DNA from: Devosia sp. SD17-2
GTDB taxonomy: Bacteria > Pseudomonadota > Alphaproteobacteria > Rhizobiales > Devosiaceae
Length of the DNA stretch: 64,000 nucleotides
Reading direction: 5' to 3'
Assembly: GCF_029201565.1 (NCBI RefSeq)
Contig: NZ_CP104002.1
Span: forward strand, 2,931,001 to 2,995,000
The notes under the pieces: generated by a model
The model's database searches: none
What the model saw: the letters and a program-made list of their open reading frames with translations, nothing else
Told to the model about the DNA's origin: nothing
Translations under genes and position numbers: made by a program
Shown: one piece after another, positions 1-8,554 of the stretch
How the letters are laid out: each line of letters starts with the position of its first letter
How positions within the stretch are numbered: position 1 is the first letter of the stretch

Positions 1-1
1 G

Positions 2-166
2 GTCGTCTCCCTCACCGATTCTGCCTTTTCGCCGTTGGCCGAGTGTTCCAGCGTATGGTTCGAGCTCGTTGAAGCAGATCACGCTGGCTTCCGGTCCCTG
101 TCCGCCAGCATGGCCTTCGCCATGGCATTAACCGTCTCCATCGCCGAAAAACGCCGCCGCGCATAA
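2..166 (+). CDS. RpiR-family regulator, C-terminal fragment (probable IolR)
   Basis: This is an open frame running in from the left edge and ending at TAA 164-166; 54 residues are visible. They read as the end of a SIS (sugar isomerase) domain of the MurR/RpiR family: SPLAECSSVWFEL is followed by an alanine- and methionine-rich helix and a basic tail KRRRA. In rhizobia an RpiR-type repressor, IolR, controls inositol genes and binds GGAA-N6-TTCC. Such sites lie directly after this stop codon and before iolC, which fits an iolR assignment. The DNA-binding half is outside the window, so the identity is inferred from the tail and the context. Confidence 0.7.
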   Translation, partial: VVSLTDSAFSPLAECSSVWFELVEADHAGFRSLSASMAFAMALTVSIAEKRRRA

Positions 167-167
167 G

Positions 168-203
168 GGAATGTGTACATTCCACATTTGGAATACACGT
201 TCC
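168..203. promoter_or_regulatory. Probable IolR operator pair upstream of iolC
   Basis: Two GGAA/TTCC dyads lie between the regulator stop and iolC. Site 1 (168-183) is GGAATG-TGTA-CATTCC, a perfect 6-bp inverted repeat. Site 2 (190-203) is GGAA-TACACG-TTCC, which exactly fits the GGAA-N6-TTCC motif reported for Sinorhizobium IolR. The dyad centres are about 21 bp apart, roughly two helical turns, and the TTCC of site 1 and GGAA of site 2 are also separated by 6 bp. The likely role is repression of the iol operon until an inositol-derived inducer is present. Confidence 0.7.
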
Positions 204-270
204 ATATTGACTGACTTTCAGAACCTGTGTTTCATAACAAGCAGAAATACAGGCCCTGAGGAGATCAGCC

Positions 271-2202
271 GTGACCGCCCCCCGGGAGGACCAGACACTC
301 GACGTCATCACCATCGGCCGCGCCTCTGTCGACCTCTATGGCCAGCAGATCGGCACGCGGCTGGAAGACGTTGATTCCTTTGCCAAATCAGTCGGCGGCT
401 GCCCCACCAATATCGCCGTAGGCACCGCCCGGCTGGGCCTGAAATCAGCGCTGATCACCCGCGTCGGCAATGAGCAGATGGGGCGTTTTATCAGCGAACA
501 ACTGATCCGCGAAAACGTCGAAACCCGTGGAATCGCTACCGATCCAGAGCGTTTGACCGCCCTCGTCCTGCTCGCCGTCGAGAACGACACATCGTTTCCG
601 CTGATTTTTTATCGCGACAATTGCGCCGACAACGCCCTCGATGAAGGCGACATCGATCCTGAATTCATCAAGTCGTCCAAGGCGGTACTGGTCACCGGGA
701 CGCATTTCTCCAAGCCGCATACCGACGCTGCGCAGCGCAAGGCCATGCGTATCGCAAAAGAGAATGGCGCCAAAGTTATCCTTGACATCGATTACCGGCC
801 TAATCTGTGGGGGCTCGCCGGTCACGACGCCGGTGACAGCCGCTACATCGCCTCGGACAAGGTCTCGGCGCATCTGCAGACTGTCCTCGCCGATTGCGAT
901 CTGATCGTTGGCACGGAAGAAGAAGTGCTGATTGCGGCCGGAGCATCGGATCTGCACGCGGCTTTGCGAACCATTCGCAAATTCTCCAGCGGTACCATTG
1001 TCCTCAAGCGCGGCCCCATGGGCTGCATCGTCTATGACGGGCCCATCCCCGACGACCTCGAGGACGGAATCGTCGGACGCGGCTTTCCCATTGAAGTTTA
1101 TAATGTTTTAGGCGCAGGCGACGCCTTCATGAGCGGTTTTCTGCGGGGCTGGCTGCGCGGAGAACCGCACGAAACCAGCGCCACCTGGGCCAATGCCTGC
1201 GGTGCCTTCGCCGTGTCACGCCTGCTCTGTGCGCCCGAAATCCCGACCTGGGACGAGCTCAGCTATTTCCTCGAAAATGGCAGCAAGGAGAAGGCCTTGC
1301 GCAAGGACGAGGCCATCAACCACATCCATTGGGCCACCACCCGGCGCCGCGCCATTCCAAAGCTCATGGCGCTGGCCATCGACCATCGCAGCCAGATCGA
1401 GGACATGGCCGGTGGCGACGTCCAGAAGCTGGCAAAGATCCCCGATTTCAAGGTGTTGGCCGTCAAGGCTGCCGCGCAGGTCGCTGCCGGCCGGGACGGT
1501 TTTGGCATGCTGCTCGACGACAAATATGGCCGCGACGCGCTCTATGCCGCCTCGGCGCTGAGGGATTTCTGGATCGCCAAGCCGATCGAACTCCCCGGCT
1601 CCCGTCCCTTACAGTTTGAATTCACTCAGGATTTGGGCTCCCGCCTCACCGAATGGCCGATCGACCACTGCATCAAGGTTTTGTGTTTTTTCCATCCAGA
1701 TGACCCCAGCGACCTCAAGCAGACGCAAATCGCAAAACTCCGTTCGGCCTTTGACGCCGCACGGAAAATCGGTCGCGAGCTCCTGGTCGAGATCATCTCC
1801 AGCAAGCACGGCCTAGTGACCGATGACACCATGGCGCGAGCTCTTACCGAGATTTATGACGCCGGCATCAAGCCGGACTGGTGGAAGCTCGAGCCGCTGG
1901 CCACCACCGGCGCCTGGGAGGCGCTGGACAGGATCATCGATGCCCGCGACCCCTTGTGCAGGGGCATCGTGCTCCTCGGCCTCGACGCGCCGCAGGATCA
2001 GCTGGAGGCCGGTTTTGCCACGGCGCAATCCTCGCGCTGGGTCCGTGGCTTTGCCGTCGGGCGGACGATATTCGCCGAGGCTGCAAAGGCTTGGCTGGAT
2101 GGCGCGATGACGGACGACGCTGCGGTGGAGCAGATGGCCAGTCGGTTCAGCGCCCTGGTGGACATTTGGGAAAGACAGGCCAAAACTGGCGTGGCCGCAT
2201 AA
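271..2202 (+). CDS. iolC: IolC: 5-dehydro-2-deoxygluconokinase fused to DUF2090 aldolase-like domain
   Basis: This cytoplasmic enzyme of myo-inositol catabolism phosphorylates 5-dehydro-2-deoxy-D-gluconate. Residues about 10-330 form a PfkB/ribokinase domain, with GGCPTNIAVGTARLG near 42 and the catalytic signature GAGDAF at 281-286 (base Asp284). Residues about 345-640 form the DUF2090 domain, related to class I aldolases (PKLMALAIDHRSQ near 363). The 643-residue fusion is typical of alpha- and other proteobacteria and may also carry the next step, cleavage of the phosphorylated product, but aldolase activity is inferred from the family. The GTG start at 271 is preceded by GAGGAG (258-263). 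It is first in the iolC-D-E-B operon, downstream of two IolR-like operators. No separate iolJ is visible. Confidence 0.93.
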   Translation: MTAPREDQTLDVITIGRASVDLYGQQIGTRLEDVDSFAKSVGGCPTNIAVGTARLGLKSALITRVGNEQMGRFISEQLIRENVETRGIATDPERLTALVLLAVENDTSFPLIFYRDNCADNALDEGDIDPEFIKSSKAVLVTGTHFSKPHTDAAQRKAMRIAKENGAKVILDIDYRPNLWGLAGHDAGDSRYIASDKVSAHLQTVLADCDLIVGTEEEVLIAAGASDLHAALRTIRKFSSGTIVLKRGPMGCIVYDGPIPDDLEDGIVGRGFPIEVYNVLGAGDAFMSGFLRGWLRGEPHETSATWANACGAFAVSRLLCAPEIPTWDELSYFLENGSKEKALRKDEAINHIHWATTRRRAIPKLMALAIDHRSQIEDMAGGDVQKLAKIPDFKVLAVKAAAQVAAGRDGFGMLLDDKYGRDALYAASALRDFWIAKPIELPGSRPLQFEFTQDLGSRLTEWPIDHCIKVLCFFHPDDPSDLKQTQIAKLRSAFDAARKIGRELLVEIISSKHGLVTDDTMARALTEIYDAGIKPDWWKLEPLATTGAWEALDRIIDARDPLCRGIVLLGLDAPQDQLEAGFATAQSSRWVRGFAVGRTIFAEAAKAWLDGAMTDDAAVEQMASRFSALVDIWERQAKTGVAA

Positions 2203-2229
2203 GCGCCTTTGGGAGTTGAGGATATCGGC

Positions 2230-4077
2230 ATGAGCCAAAACACCGTTCGCCTGACCATGGCCCAGGCCGTCGCGCGCTTCCTGACCGCGCAGAAAACAGT
2301 CATTGATGGCGAGACCGTGCCTATTTTCGGCGGCGTCTGGGCCATTTTCGGCCACGGTAATGTTGCCAGCCTCGGCGAGGCCCTGCACGCCGTCAAGGAC
2401 ACGCTGCCGACCTATCGAGGCCAGAACGAGCAGAGCATGGCCCACGCCGCCATCGGCTACGCCAAGGCCAATTTCCGCCGTCGCTTCATGGCGGCCACCA
2501 GCTCGATCGGCCCGGGTGCCCTTAACATGGTCACGGCCACCGGGCTCGCCCATGTCAACCGCATCCCTGTGCTCTTTCTTCCCGGCGATGTGTTTGCCAA
2601 CCGCCTGCCCGACCCGGTGCTGCAGCAGGTGGAAGCCTGGAGCGACGGCACGGCTTCGGCCAATGATGCCTTTCGTCCGGTGAGCCGCTATTTCGACCGC
2701 ATCACCCGGCCGGAGCAGATCATCCCGGCGCTGCGTCGCGCCATGCAGGTGCTCACCGACCCCGCAGAATGCGGCCCGGTGACACTAAGCCTCTGCCAGG
2801 ACGTACAGGCGGAAGCTTATGATTATCCAGAAAGTTTCTTCGCCGAGAAAATCTGGACCCAGCGCCGCATCATGCCGGACGCCGAAGAGTTCGCCATGGC
2901 GGCTGCCGCGCTAAAACTGTCCAAGAAGCCGGTGATCATCGCCGGCGGCGGGGTCCTCTATTCCGAAGCCTCCGACGCGTTGGCCGCTTTCGCGGAGACA
3001 CATGGGGTTCCTGTCATGGAGACCCAGGCGGGCAAAAGCGCCCTGCCCCACGGCCACAAGCTCAATCTCGGCTCGGTCGGCGTGACCGGCACTTCGGCCT
3101 CCAACGCCATGGCCGAGGAGGCCGATCTCGTCCTCGCGGTCGGCACCCGTCTGCAGGATTTCACAACCGGCTCCTGGGCCCTGTTCAAGAATCCGGACGT
3201 CAAGGTGATTGGCCTCAACGTCCAGCCCTTCGACGCCCACAAGCACAACGCCCTGCCGCTCGTATCCGACGCAAGGGTGGGTCTCGCGGCGCTCGATGCA
3301 GCGCTGATGGGTTGGCAAACCGATTCCGATTGGACCGACAAGGCACTGGACGAAAAAGACAATTGGTTGCGCGACGCCGACGACGCCCGCGCCGCGAGCA
3401 ATGCCGAGCTGCCGTCCGACGGTCAGGTCATTGGCGCGGTGCAACGCGGTCGGACCAGGGCAACGCTGGTCTGCGCGTCGGGCGGCTTGCCGGGTGAATT
3501 GCACAAGCTCTGGCGCGCTGAGGGCCCGGGCTCCTATCACCTCGACTATGGGTTCTCGACCATGGGCTATGAGATCGCCGGCGGGCTCGGCGTCGCCATG
3601 GCGCGGCCCGATGATGACGTCGTCGTCATGGTCGGTGACGGCTCCTATCTGATGATGAACTCGGAAATCGTAAGCGCCGTAATGATGGGCATACGCATGA
3701 CCATCGTCGTGCTCGACAATGCTGGCTTCGGCTGCATCAACCGCCTGCAGATGGCCACCGGCGGCGCCAACTTCAACAATCTCTTCCGCGACACCTACCA
3801 CATGGAACTGCCCAACGTGGACTTTGCGGCGCACGCCGCGGCCATGGGCGCAAAGGCGAAAAAGGTCGGCTCATTATCTGAGCTAGAGACCGCCCTGCGT
3901 GAAACCGAAGGCGCCGCAGGCGTCCATGTCTTTGTCATCGACACCGATCCCCTGATCACCACCGACGCCGGTGGTCATTGGTGGGATGTCGCAGTTCCTG
4001 AGGTCAGCGACCGGCCTAGCGTCAATGCGGCGCGCGCGGCCTATGTCAGAGCCCTGAGGGCCCAGCAAATCGGATAG
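2230..4077 (+). CDS. iolD: IolD: 3D-(3,5/4)-trihydroxycyclohexane-1,2-dione hydrolase
   Basis: This thiamine-diphosphate enzyme opens the cyclohexane ring, converting 3D-trihydroxycyclohexane-1,2-dione to 5-deoxy-glucuronate. It has the three-domain acetolactate-synthase fold: an N-terminal PYR domain (GNVASLGEAL, QNEQSMAHAA with the conserved Glu), a central domain, and a C-terminal PP domain with the ThDP/Mg motif GDGSYLMMNSEI followed by NAGFGCINR. ATG at 2230 is chosen over an in-frame TTG at 2209, because MSQNTVRLTMAQA is the usual family N-terminus and GAGG lies just upstream. The start is 27 bp after the iolC stop, so the two genes are almost certainly co-transcribed. The length of about 615 residues is normal. 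Confidence 0.94.
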   Translation: MSQNTVRLTMAQAVARFLTAQKTVIDGETVPIFGGVWAIFGHGNVASLGEALHAVKDTLPTYRGQNEQSMAHAAIGYAKANFRRRFMAATSSIGPGALNMVTATGLAHVNRIPVLFLPGDVFANRLPDPVLQQVEAWSDGTASANDAFRPVSRYFDRITRPEQIIPALRRAMQVLTDPAECGPVTLSLCQDVQAEAYDYPESFFAEKIWTQRRIMPDAEEFAMAAAALKLSKKPVIIAGGGVLYSEASDALAAFAETHGVPVMETQAGKSALPHGHKLNLGSVGVTGTSASNAMAEEADLVLAVGTRLQDFTTGSWALFKNPDVKVIGLNVQPFDAHKHNALPLVSDARVGLAALDAALMGWQTDSDWTDKALDEKDNWLRDADDARAASNAELPSDGQVIGAVQRGRTRATLVCASGGLPGELHKLWRAEGPGSYHLDYGFSTMGYEIAGGLGVAMARPDDDVVVMVGDGSYLMMNSEIVSAVMMGIRMTIVVLDNAGFGCINRLQMATGGANFNNLFRDTYHMELPNVDFAAHAAAMGAKAKKVGSLSELETALRETEGAAGVHVFVIDTDPLITTDAGGHWWDVAVPEVSDRPSVNAARAAYVRALRAQQIG

Positions 4078-4097
4078 TGACCCCCCGCCTATCCGTG

Positions 4098-4130
4098 CCG
4101 TCACCATCCGGTTTGTCAGGGTGGTGACGG
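4098..4130 (+). other. Stem-loop between iolD and iolE
   Basis: CCGTCACCATCC (4098-4109) pairs with GGGTGGTGACGG (4119-4130) across a 9-nt loop: a 12-bp stem with one G-U wobble. It lies 20 bp after the iolD stop and is followed by AAAAATTCC rather than a T run, so it is not a classical intrinsic terminator on the plus strand. It could be an mRNA-stability or processing element that adjusts expression within the operon. Confidence 0.45.
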
Positions 4131-4212
4131 AAAAATTCCAGATTGCCGACGACGAATTCCGGTCTGTGGCAGAACGACGTTGAGCGCCGAAGCGCGCAGG
4201 GAGACGAGCTGA

Positions 4213-5130
4213 ATGAAGGCCAAACTTGGCATGTCGCCAATCGCCTGGTGGAACGACGACCTCGTCGAACTCAGCGACGACGTCTCCCTCGAGGAATGCC
4301 TCAGGCAGTCGCGCTCGGCCGGGTTCACCGGCATGGAAAAGGGTCGTCGCTTTCCGGATGACCCCAATGTCATGTTGCCCATCCTCAGGGCGGCCGACGT
4401 AACCCTCTGTGGTGGATGGTTCTCGGGCACGCTGGTTGACGAAGAACTTGCAGCCAACAAGGACCGCATCGCGCCGATGATCGAGCTGTTCAAGGCCGTC
4501 GATGCACCGTGCATCGTCTATGGCGAGGTTGGCCGCTCGATCCAGGGCAAGCGGCACATCCCGCTGGCGCAGAAGCCGCGCCTGTCCGACGACGAGATGA
4601 AGGCCTATGCCCGCAAGGTGACCGAGTTCGGCGAATGGTGCGCAGACAGGGGCATGCCCCTCTCCTACCATCATCATATGGCCGCTGTGGTCGAGACTGA
4701 GCCCGAGCTCGACGCCTTCATGGCCGCTTCCGGGGCCGGCATACCGCTGCTGCTCGACGCGGGCCATCTGGCCTTCGCCGGCGGCGACGTGTTGCGCGCC
4801 ATCGACAAGCACTACGCCCGGATCAACCATGTCCACGTCAAGGACATCCGCCGCGAGGTGGTCGATGGGCTTGATCGCAACCGGCAGAGTTTCCTCGACG
4901 CCGTGGCGCTTGGCGCCTTCACCGTTCCCGGCGACGGATCTCTCGATTTTGGCGCCATCGTGCAACGCCTGGCCGATCACGGTTATGAAGGCTGGTTCGT
5001 GGTAGAGGCAGAGCAGGATCCGGGCAAGAGCCCGCCGCTCGAGATGGCACGGATCGGCCATGCCGAGCTGATGCGGGTGATGACTGACGCTGGTTACACC
5101 GTGGAAACCGAGGGTTTTCCGAAACACTGA
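4213..5130 (+). CDS. iolE: IolE: myo-inosose-2 dehydratase
   Basis: IolE dehydrates scyllo-inosose (2-keto-myo-inositol) to 3D-trihydroxycyclohexane-1,2-dione, the step before IolD. The 305-residue protein has the xylose-isomerase-like TIM-barrel fold. The start MKAKLGMSPIAWWNDDL is characteristic of the family, and metal-ligand segments are visible: SYHHHM near residue 155, DAGHLAFAG near 180, and HVHVKDIR near 200. The ATG at 4213 has GGAGACGAG upstream. It is the third enzyme gene of the operon, separated from iolD by 135 bp that contain a stem-loop. Confidence 0.94.
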   Translation: MKAKLGMSPIAWWNDDLVELSDDVSLEECLRQSRSAGFTGMEKGRRFPDDPNVMLPILRAADVTLCGGWFSGTLVDEELAANKDRIAPMIELFKAVDAPCIVYGEVGRSIQGKRHIPLAQKPRLSDDEMKAYARKVTEFGEWCADRGMPLSYHHHMAAVVETEPELDAFMAASGAGIPLLLDAGHLAFAGGDVLRAIDKHYARINHVHVKDIRREVVDGLDRNRQSFLDAVALGAFTVPGDGSLDFGAIVQRLADHGYEGWFVVEAEQDPGKSPPLEMARIGHAELMRVMTDAGYTVETEGFPKH

Positions 5131-5189
5131 GTCTTTTGAATGGGCTGTGCTAAAGCCTTGCCGAACTGAATCAAGCGGGAGGGGTCGGC

Positions 5190-5441
5190 ATGGCGCTCAA
5201 GGAAAACGACGTTAACTGGTTTCGGCCACTCTGGCGCCGGGTCGCTGTGGCAGTCTTCCTCACCCTCTGGCTGGGTTGGGAACTGCTCTACACGGGCGAT
5301 CAATTCTGGGCCGTGCTGGTCGGCCTGGCGCTGGCCTATGTTGCCTGGAATTTCTTCTACAGGTTCCCCAAGGAGGAGACACCAAATGAGCAGATCCCCT
5401 CTTCTCGTTCGCCCGACGACGCGGACCGGCAAGATCCATGA
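5190..5441 (+). CDS. Small DUF3329-like membrane protein overlapping iolB
   Basis: This 83-residue protein starts at ATG 5190 behind GGGAGGGG (about 5176-5184). It has the pattern WFRPLWRRVAV followed by two hydrophobic segments (about residues 17-33 and 38-56) and a polar tail. The FRPLWRR–transmembrane pattern resembles DUF3329, known as short membrane proteins and as the N-terminus of some PhoR-type kinases. The last 56 bp overlap the start of iolB in another frame, so translation is probably coupled. Nothing in the sequence shows its function. Its position within the inositol operon is the only clue, and it may be a bystander. Confidence 0.65.
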   Translation: MALKENDVNWFRPLWRRVAVAVFLTLWLGWELLYTGDQFWAVLVGLALAYVAWNFFYRFPKEETPNEQIPSSRSPDDADRQDP

Positions 5442-6189
5442 TGTCACGCCCGCTTCGGCGGGCTGGACCCATGTGGGATTTGCCCTGCACAGGCTGACAC
5501 CAGGCGAAGTGTTCGGCGGGGCCTCCGAGGATCGCGAACTCTGCCTCGTCATTGTCAGCGGCAAGGGCAAGTTTGCGGTCGATGGCGAGGAGTTCGGCGA
5601 ACTGGGCGAGCGCATGAGCCCGTTCGAGGGCGCGCCCTGGGCGCTCTATGTGCCCGCGGGTCGCCATTGGGCCGTCGATGCGACAACCGATCTCGAGCTC
5701 GCCATCTGCTCGGCTCCGGGCGGCGGCGATTATGCGGCAAAGGTCATTCCGCCGGGGACCCATCCGCGCATCACCCGTGGCAAGGGCGCCAATATACGGC
5801 ACGTCTACAACATCATGCCCGAGGACGACGCTTCGGCGCATGCCCTGCTCGTCGTGGAAGTGATCACGCCGCAGGGCAATACCTCGTCCTATCCACCGCA
5901 CAAGCACGACGAGGACAATCTTCCGCACGAGAGTTTTCTCGAAGAGACCTATTATCACCGGATGAACCCGCCGCAGGGCTTTGGCTTCCAGCGGGTCTAC
6001 ACAGACGATCGCAGCCTCGATGAGGCCATGGCAATCGAGGATGGCGATGTGGTTCTGGTCCCGCGTGGGTACCACCCTGTCGCCACTACCGCAGGCTACG
6101 ACCTCTATTATCTCAACGTCATGGCTGGGCCGAAGCGTGTGTGGAAATTCCACAACGCGGCAGAGCATGAGTGGATGCTGAAGGACTAG
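5386..6189 (+). CDS. iolB: IolB: 5-deoxy-glucuronate isomerase
   Basis: IolB isomerises 5-deoxy-glucuronate to 5-dehydro-2-deoxygluconate, the substrate of IolC. It is a bicupin of 267 residues. The C-terminal cupin motif is visible in PPHKHDEDNLPHESFLEETY near residue 165, and the N-terminal half contains SAGWTHVGFALHRL. ATG 5386 is chosen because a near-perfect AGGAGGAG (5371-5378) precedes it; the longer frame starting at 5338 would lie inside the preceding small gene. It is last in the visible iol operon. The oxidising enzymes IolG and IolA are not in the window. Confidence 0.93.
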   Translation: MSRSPLLVRPTTRTGKIHDVTPASAGWTHVGFALHRLTPGEVFGGASEDRELCLVIVSGKGKFAVDGEEFGELGERMSPFEGAPWALYVPAGRHWAVDATTDLELAICSAPGGGDYAAKVIPPGTHPRITRGKGANIRHVYNIMPEDDASAHALLVVEVITPQGNTSSYPPHKHDEDNLPHESFLEETYYHRMNPPQGFGFQRVYTDDRSLDEAMAIEDGDVVLVPRGYHPVATTAGYDLYYLNVMAGPKRVWKFHNAAEHEWMLKD

Positions 6190-6210
6190 AAGGCGCTGAC
6201 TGCGCGCCGG

Positions 6211-6432
6211 TCAGGCGTAGCGACCCGAGTTCGGCGACTTGGGGGCGGGTGTTTCGGCTTCCGCCGTATCGAGCTTGCGCCGGAGCTTGGCCATGGCGAC
6301 GCGTTGCATCTGGAGGCGCGTGGCGTTGAGCGGCGTGATGACGATGACTTCCGTTCCCGTGACCTCGTCGATGGCAGCGACGCGCATCACTTGGCCCATC
6401 TGAACGAATTCGAACAGAACACCCGCTGACAT
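6211..6432 (-). CDS. Small conserved protein, DUF6898-like
   Basis: This 73-residue protein is convergent with iolB, 21 bp apart. It has an N-terminal beta-rich segment (GVLFEFVQMGQVMRVAAID), the stretch TGTEVIVITPLNATR, and a basic helix MQRVAMAKLRRKL. This layout resembles the small alphaproteobacterial family DUF6898. It has no signal peptide or membrane segment and no known function. Codon usage is ordinary for the window. Assignment to the family is from memory of the pattern and is moderate. Confidence 0.6.
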   Translation of the reverse strand: MSAGVLFEFVQMGQVMRVAAIDEVTGTEVIVITPLNATRLQMQRVAMAKLRRKLDTAEAETPAPKSPNSGRYA

Positions 6433-6483
6433 CTCACCTCCAAGCGCGGCAAGGATAGCAAGATTCTTGCCTATGCCTATACG

Positions 6484-6508
6484 GAAACGCCCTCCTGTGA
6501 GGAGGGCG
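6484..6508 (-). terminator. Intrinsic terminator of the L,D-transpeptidase gene
   Basis: On the minus strand a perfect 9-bp stem, CGCCCTCCT/AGGAGGGCG with loop CAC, ends in GTTT. It begins 12 bp after the transpeptidase stop codon. Confidence 0.75.
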
Positions 6509-6519
6509 CTTTTAAACGA

Positions 6520-7782
6520 TCAGCTGAACGAGACTTTGCCCTGCTCGTCGAACTTGTAGACGTCGTCGCGGAAGCTGACGGTGCCCTGCTTGTTCGCCCA
6601 GGCCGTGATGTAGGTGGTGTGGATCGGCACCTTTGCCGTGACCTGCACATCGAGGCGCTGCAGCGCGTCGAATGTCGAGTCGACCCGATTCTGGTCCCAG
6701 TCGCCATTGTCGCGCAACAGCCAGTTGACCAGCTGGTTGACGCCTTCCACGCGCACGCAGCCGGAAGAGTGGAAGCGGGCGTTCTCGCCGAACAATTCCT
6801 TGCCCGGGGTGTCATGCAGATAGCAATCGTAGGGATTGTAGAAGTTAATCTTGCAGTGGCCCATCGAGTTGGCGGCGCCGGGCTCCTGGCGATACATGTA
6901 GTTCACCTGAGCGTCGGTGATGTTCGCCCAGTTGATGGTCTGGGGATCAACCTTGTTGCCGCTGCCGTCGTAGATGAAAATATTCTGCTCTGCGAGGTAG
7001 TTCGGGTTTTCCTGCATGTACTTGGTCAGGTCCTGGCGGACCAGCGACTTGGGCACGTGCCAGTAAGGGTTGAAATTGATCTGGTGGATGTTGGACGCCA
7101 TGATCGGCGTCGCCCGATCGACGCGGCCGACAACGGCCGTATGGCGCTGCTCGACCATGCCATCGTTCACCGCTTCGATTGTGGCGGCCGGGATGTTGAC
7201 CACGATATAGCGCGGGTTGAGCTTGGCGGCCATGTTCTGGACGCGGGTGTAATTGAGATAAAGCTGCTGCAGGCGGGTCCCTGCGGGAACGGAGAGCGCA
7301 TACCAGGTCGCCTCATCCACTTGGCCGGTGACGCGAAGACCGTGGCGGGCCTGGAAAGCACGGACGCCACGATCGGTCGCTGCGTCGAAAACTTCGCTGA
7401 CATTGTCGACCAGCGGCATATCGCCAGACGAAATCAGGCGGCGCTTGAGCTGCACGACATGGCGGGTCGACTTGCCGAGGTTGAGGCCATAGGCCTCCTG
7501 CGGCGTCTCTTCCCAGCCGCCAGCGGCGACAAAAGGTTCATACTGGGAAATGGCCAGCTGGAGATTATAGGCCGTATCAAAGCTGAGGATCGGTTCATTG
7601 GTCGAAATCAGCGCCTCTGCGGCAGCCGTGTTTCCACCCTGATCCGCATCACGCAGGACGCGGTTTCTTGCGAACATGTCCCATACGGACTCGCCTTCCT
7701 GCGCCCTGACGATGGCCGGCATGGCAACGCCAGCCCCTGCAACAGCGAGAGTACGGAGAAGAGAACGTCGATTTAGCCGCAT
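6520..7782 (-). CDS. ldtP: Tat-exported L,D-transpeptidase (LdtP-like)
   Basis: This periplasmic enzyme forms 3-3 or protein-linked crosslinks in peptidoglycan. From ATG 7782 it has a twin-arginine signal (MRLNRRSLLRTLAVAG, Arg5-Arg6, AxA-type end near IVRAQ). A peptidoglycan-binding helical domain follows at about residues 105-165 (VRAFQARHGLRVTGQVDEAT), then a YkuD catalytic domain at about 190-360 ending in the motif HSSGCVRV with catalytic Cys342. The frame extends upstream to 7809, but the Tat motif favours 7782. It lies just downstream of a MarR-type regulator in the same orientation. This arrangement recalls LdtR/LdtP of Liberibacter and other Hyphomicrobiales, where LdtR controls the transpeptidase. 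Confidence 0.88.
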   Translation of the reverse strand: MRLNRRSLLRTLAVAGAGVAMPAIVRAQEGESVWDMFARNRVLRDADQGGNTAAAEALISTNEPILSFDTAYNLQLAISQYEPFVAAGGWEETPQEAYGLNLGKSTRHVVQLKRRLISSGDMPLVDNVSEVFDAATDRGVRAFQARHGLRVTGQVDEATWYALSVPAGTRLQQLYLNYTRVQNMAAKLNPRYIVVNIPAATIEAVNDGMVEQRHTAVVGRVDRATPIMASNIHQINFNPYWHVPKSLVRQDLTKYMQENPNYLAEQNIFIYDGSGNKVDPQTINWANITDAQVNYMYRQEPGAANSMGHCKINFYNPYDCYLHDTPGKELFGENARFHSSGCVRVEGVNQLVNWLLRDNGDWDQNRVDSTFDALQRLDVQVTAKVPIHTTYITAWANKQGTVSFRDDVYKFDEQGKVSFS

Positions 7783-7944
7783 TGAATCACCCAGCAGAAC
7801 GCCCATCATCAGATGGCGCGGTTAGCATTGCCGCACCGGCCACACAACGTCTGTCAACGCCTTGTGAACCATCAGCACACCCATCCATAAACGGGAAATG
7901 GTTTCAAACCACGTAACGGTGCTGCACTCAATTTGAGGCACAAA

Positions 7945-7974
7945 TGAGAAAACGCCGGCCAGAAGGCCAGCGTT
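7945..7974 (-). terminator. Intrinsic terminator downstream of ldtR
   Basis: On the minus strand AACGCTGGCC pairs with GGCCGGCGTT around a TTCT loop, followed by TTCTCATTTG. It lies about 70 bp past the ldtR stop and separates ldtR from the transpeptidase transcript. Confidence 0.75.
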
Positions 7975-8044
7975 CACGCGCAGGTGTGGCGCGGAGGCAA
8001 CACGCGCCCCCACCCGCCCGAAATGCTCTTCGGTGACCCGGAGA

Positions 8045-8554
8045 TCAGAGCTTGTAGAGGATCTGATCGACCCAGAAGCGCTCGAGACGCGCCAGCGACT
8101 TGTTGAGGTTGTCGAATTCTTCGTCGCCCAGGCCGCCGACCTTATCGATCGACTTGAGGTGACGGTCGTAGAGCTCGTCGATCACTTCCGCCACTTCTTC
8201 ACCCTTGGGCGTCAGGCGGATACGGACCGAGCGACGGTCGGTGCGCGAGCGCTCCTGGAAGATGTAGCCGGTTTCGACCAGCTTCTTGAGATTGTACGAG
8301 ACATTCGAGCCGAGGTAGTAACCGCGCGAGCGCAGCTCGCCAGCCGTCAGTTCGCTGTCGCCGATGTTGAACATCAGCAGCGCCTGGACGGGGTTGATAT
8401 CGTCCCAGCCCATACGGTCGAACTCGTCCTTGATCAGGTCGAGGAGACGGCGATGAAGACGCTCAACGCGGGAGACGGCTTCGAGGTAAAGGGGCTTCAG
8501 ACCTTCGCTGCGTTCTGGAACGATGTTCTCTGCGGTGTTCGACTTGATTGCCAT
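8045..8554 (-). CDS. ldtR: MarR-family transcriptional regulator (LdtR-like)
   Basis: This 169-residue winged-helix regulator has an N-terminal dimerisation helix region (LYLEAVSRVERLHRRLLDLIK), a helix-turn-helix with GYYLGSNVSYNLKKLVETGY as recognition helix, a wing containing RTDRRSVRIRLT, and a C-terminal dimerisation helix. The sequence and the adjacent L,D-transpeptidase match LdtR, known in Candidatus Liberibacter to regulate ldtP and osmotic tolerance. ATG 8554 (MAIKSNTAENI) is chosen for its GTGAGG ribosome-binding site; the frame continues 13 codons further upstream. It has its own terminator, so it is transcribed separately from the transpeptidase. Confidence 0.85.
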   Translation of the reverse strand: MAIKSNTAENIVPERSEGLKPLYLEAVSRVERLHRRLLDLIKDEFDRMGWDDINPVQALLMFNIGDSELTAGELRSRGYYLGSNVSYNLKKLVETGYIFQERSRTDRRSVRIRLTPKGEEVAEVIDELYDRHLKSIDKVGGLGDEEFDNLNKSLARLERFWVDQILYKL

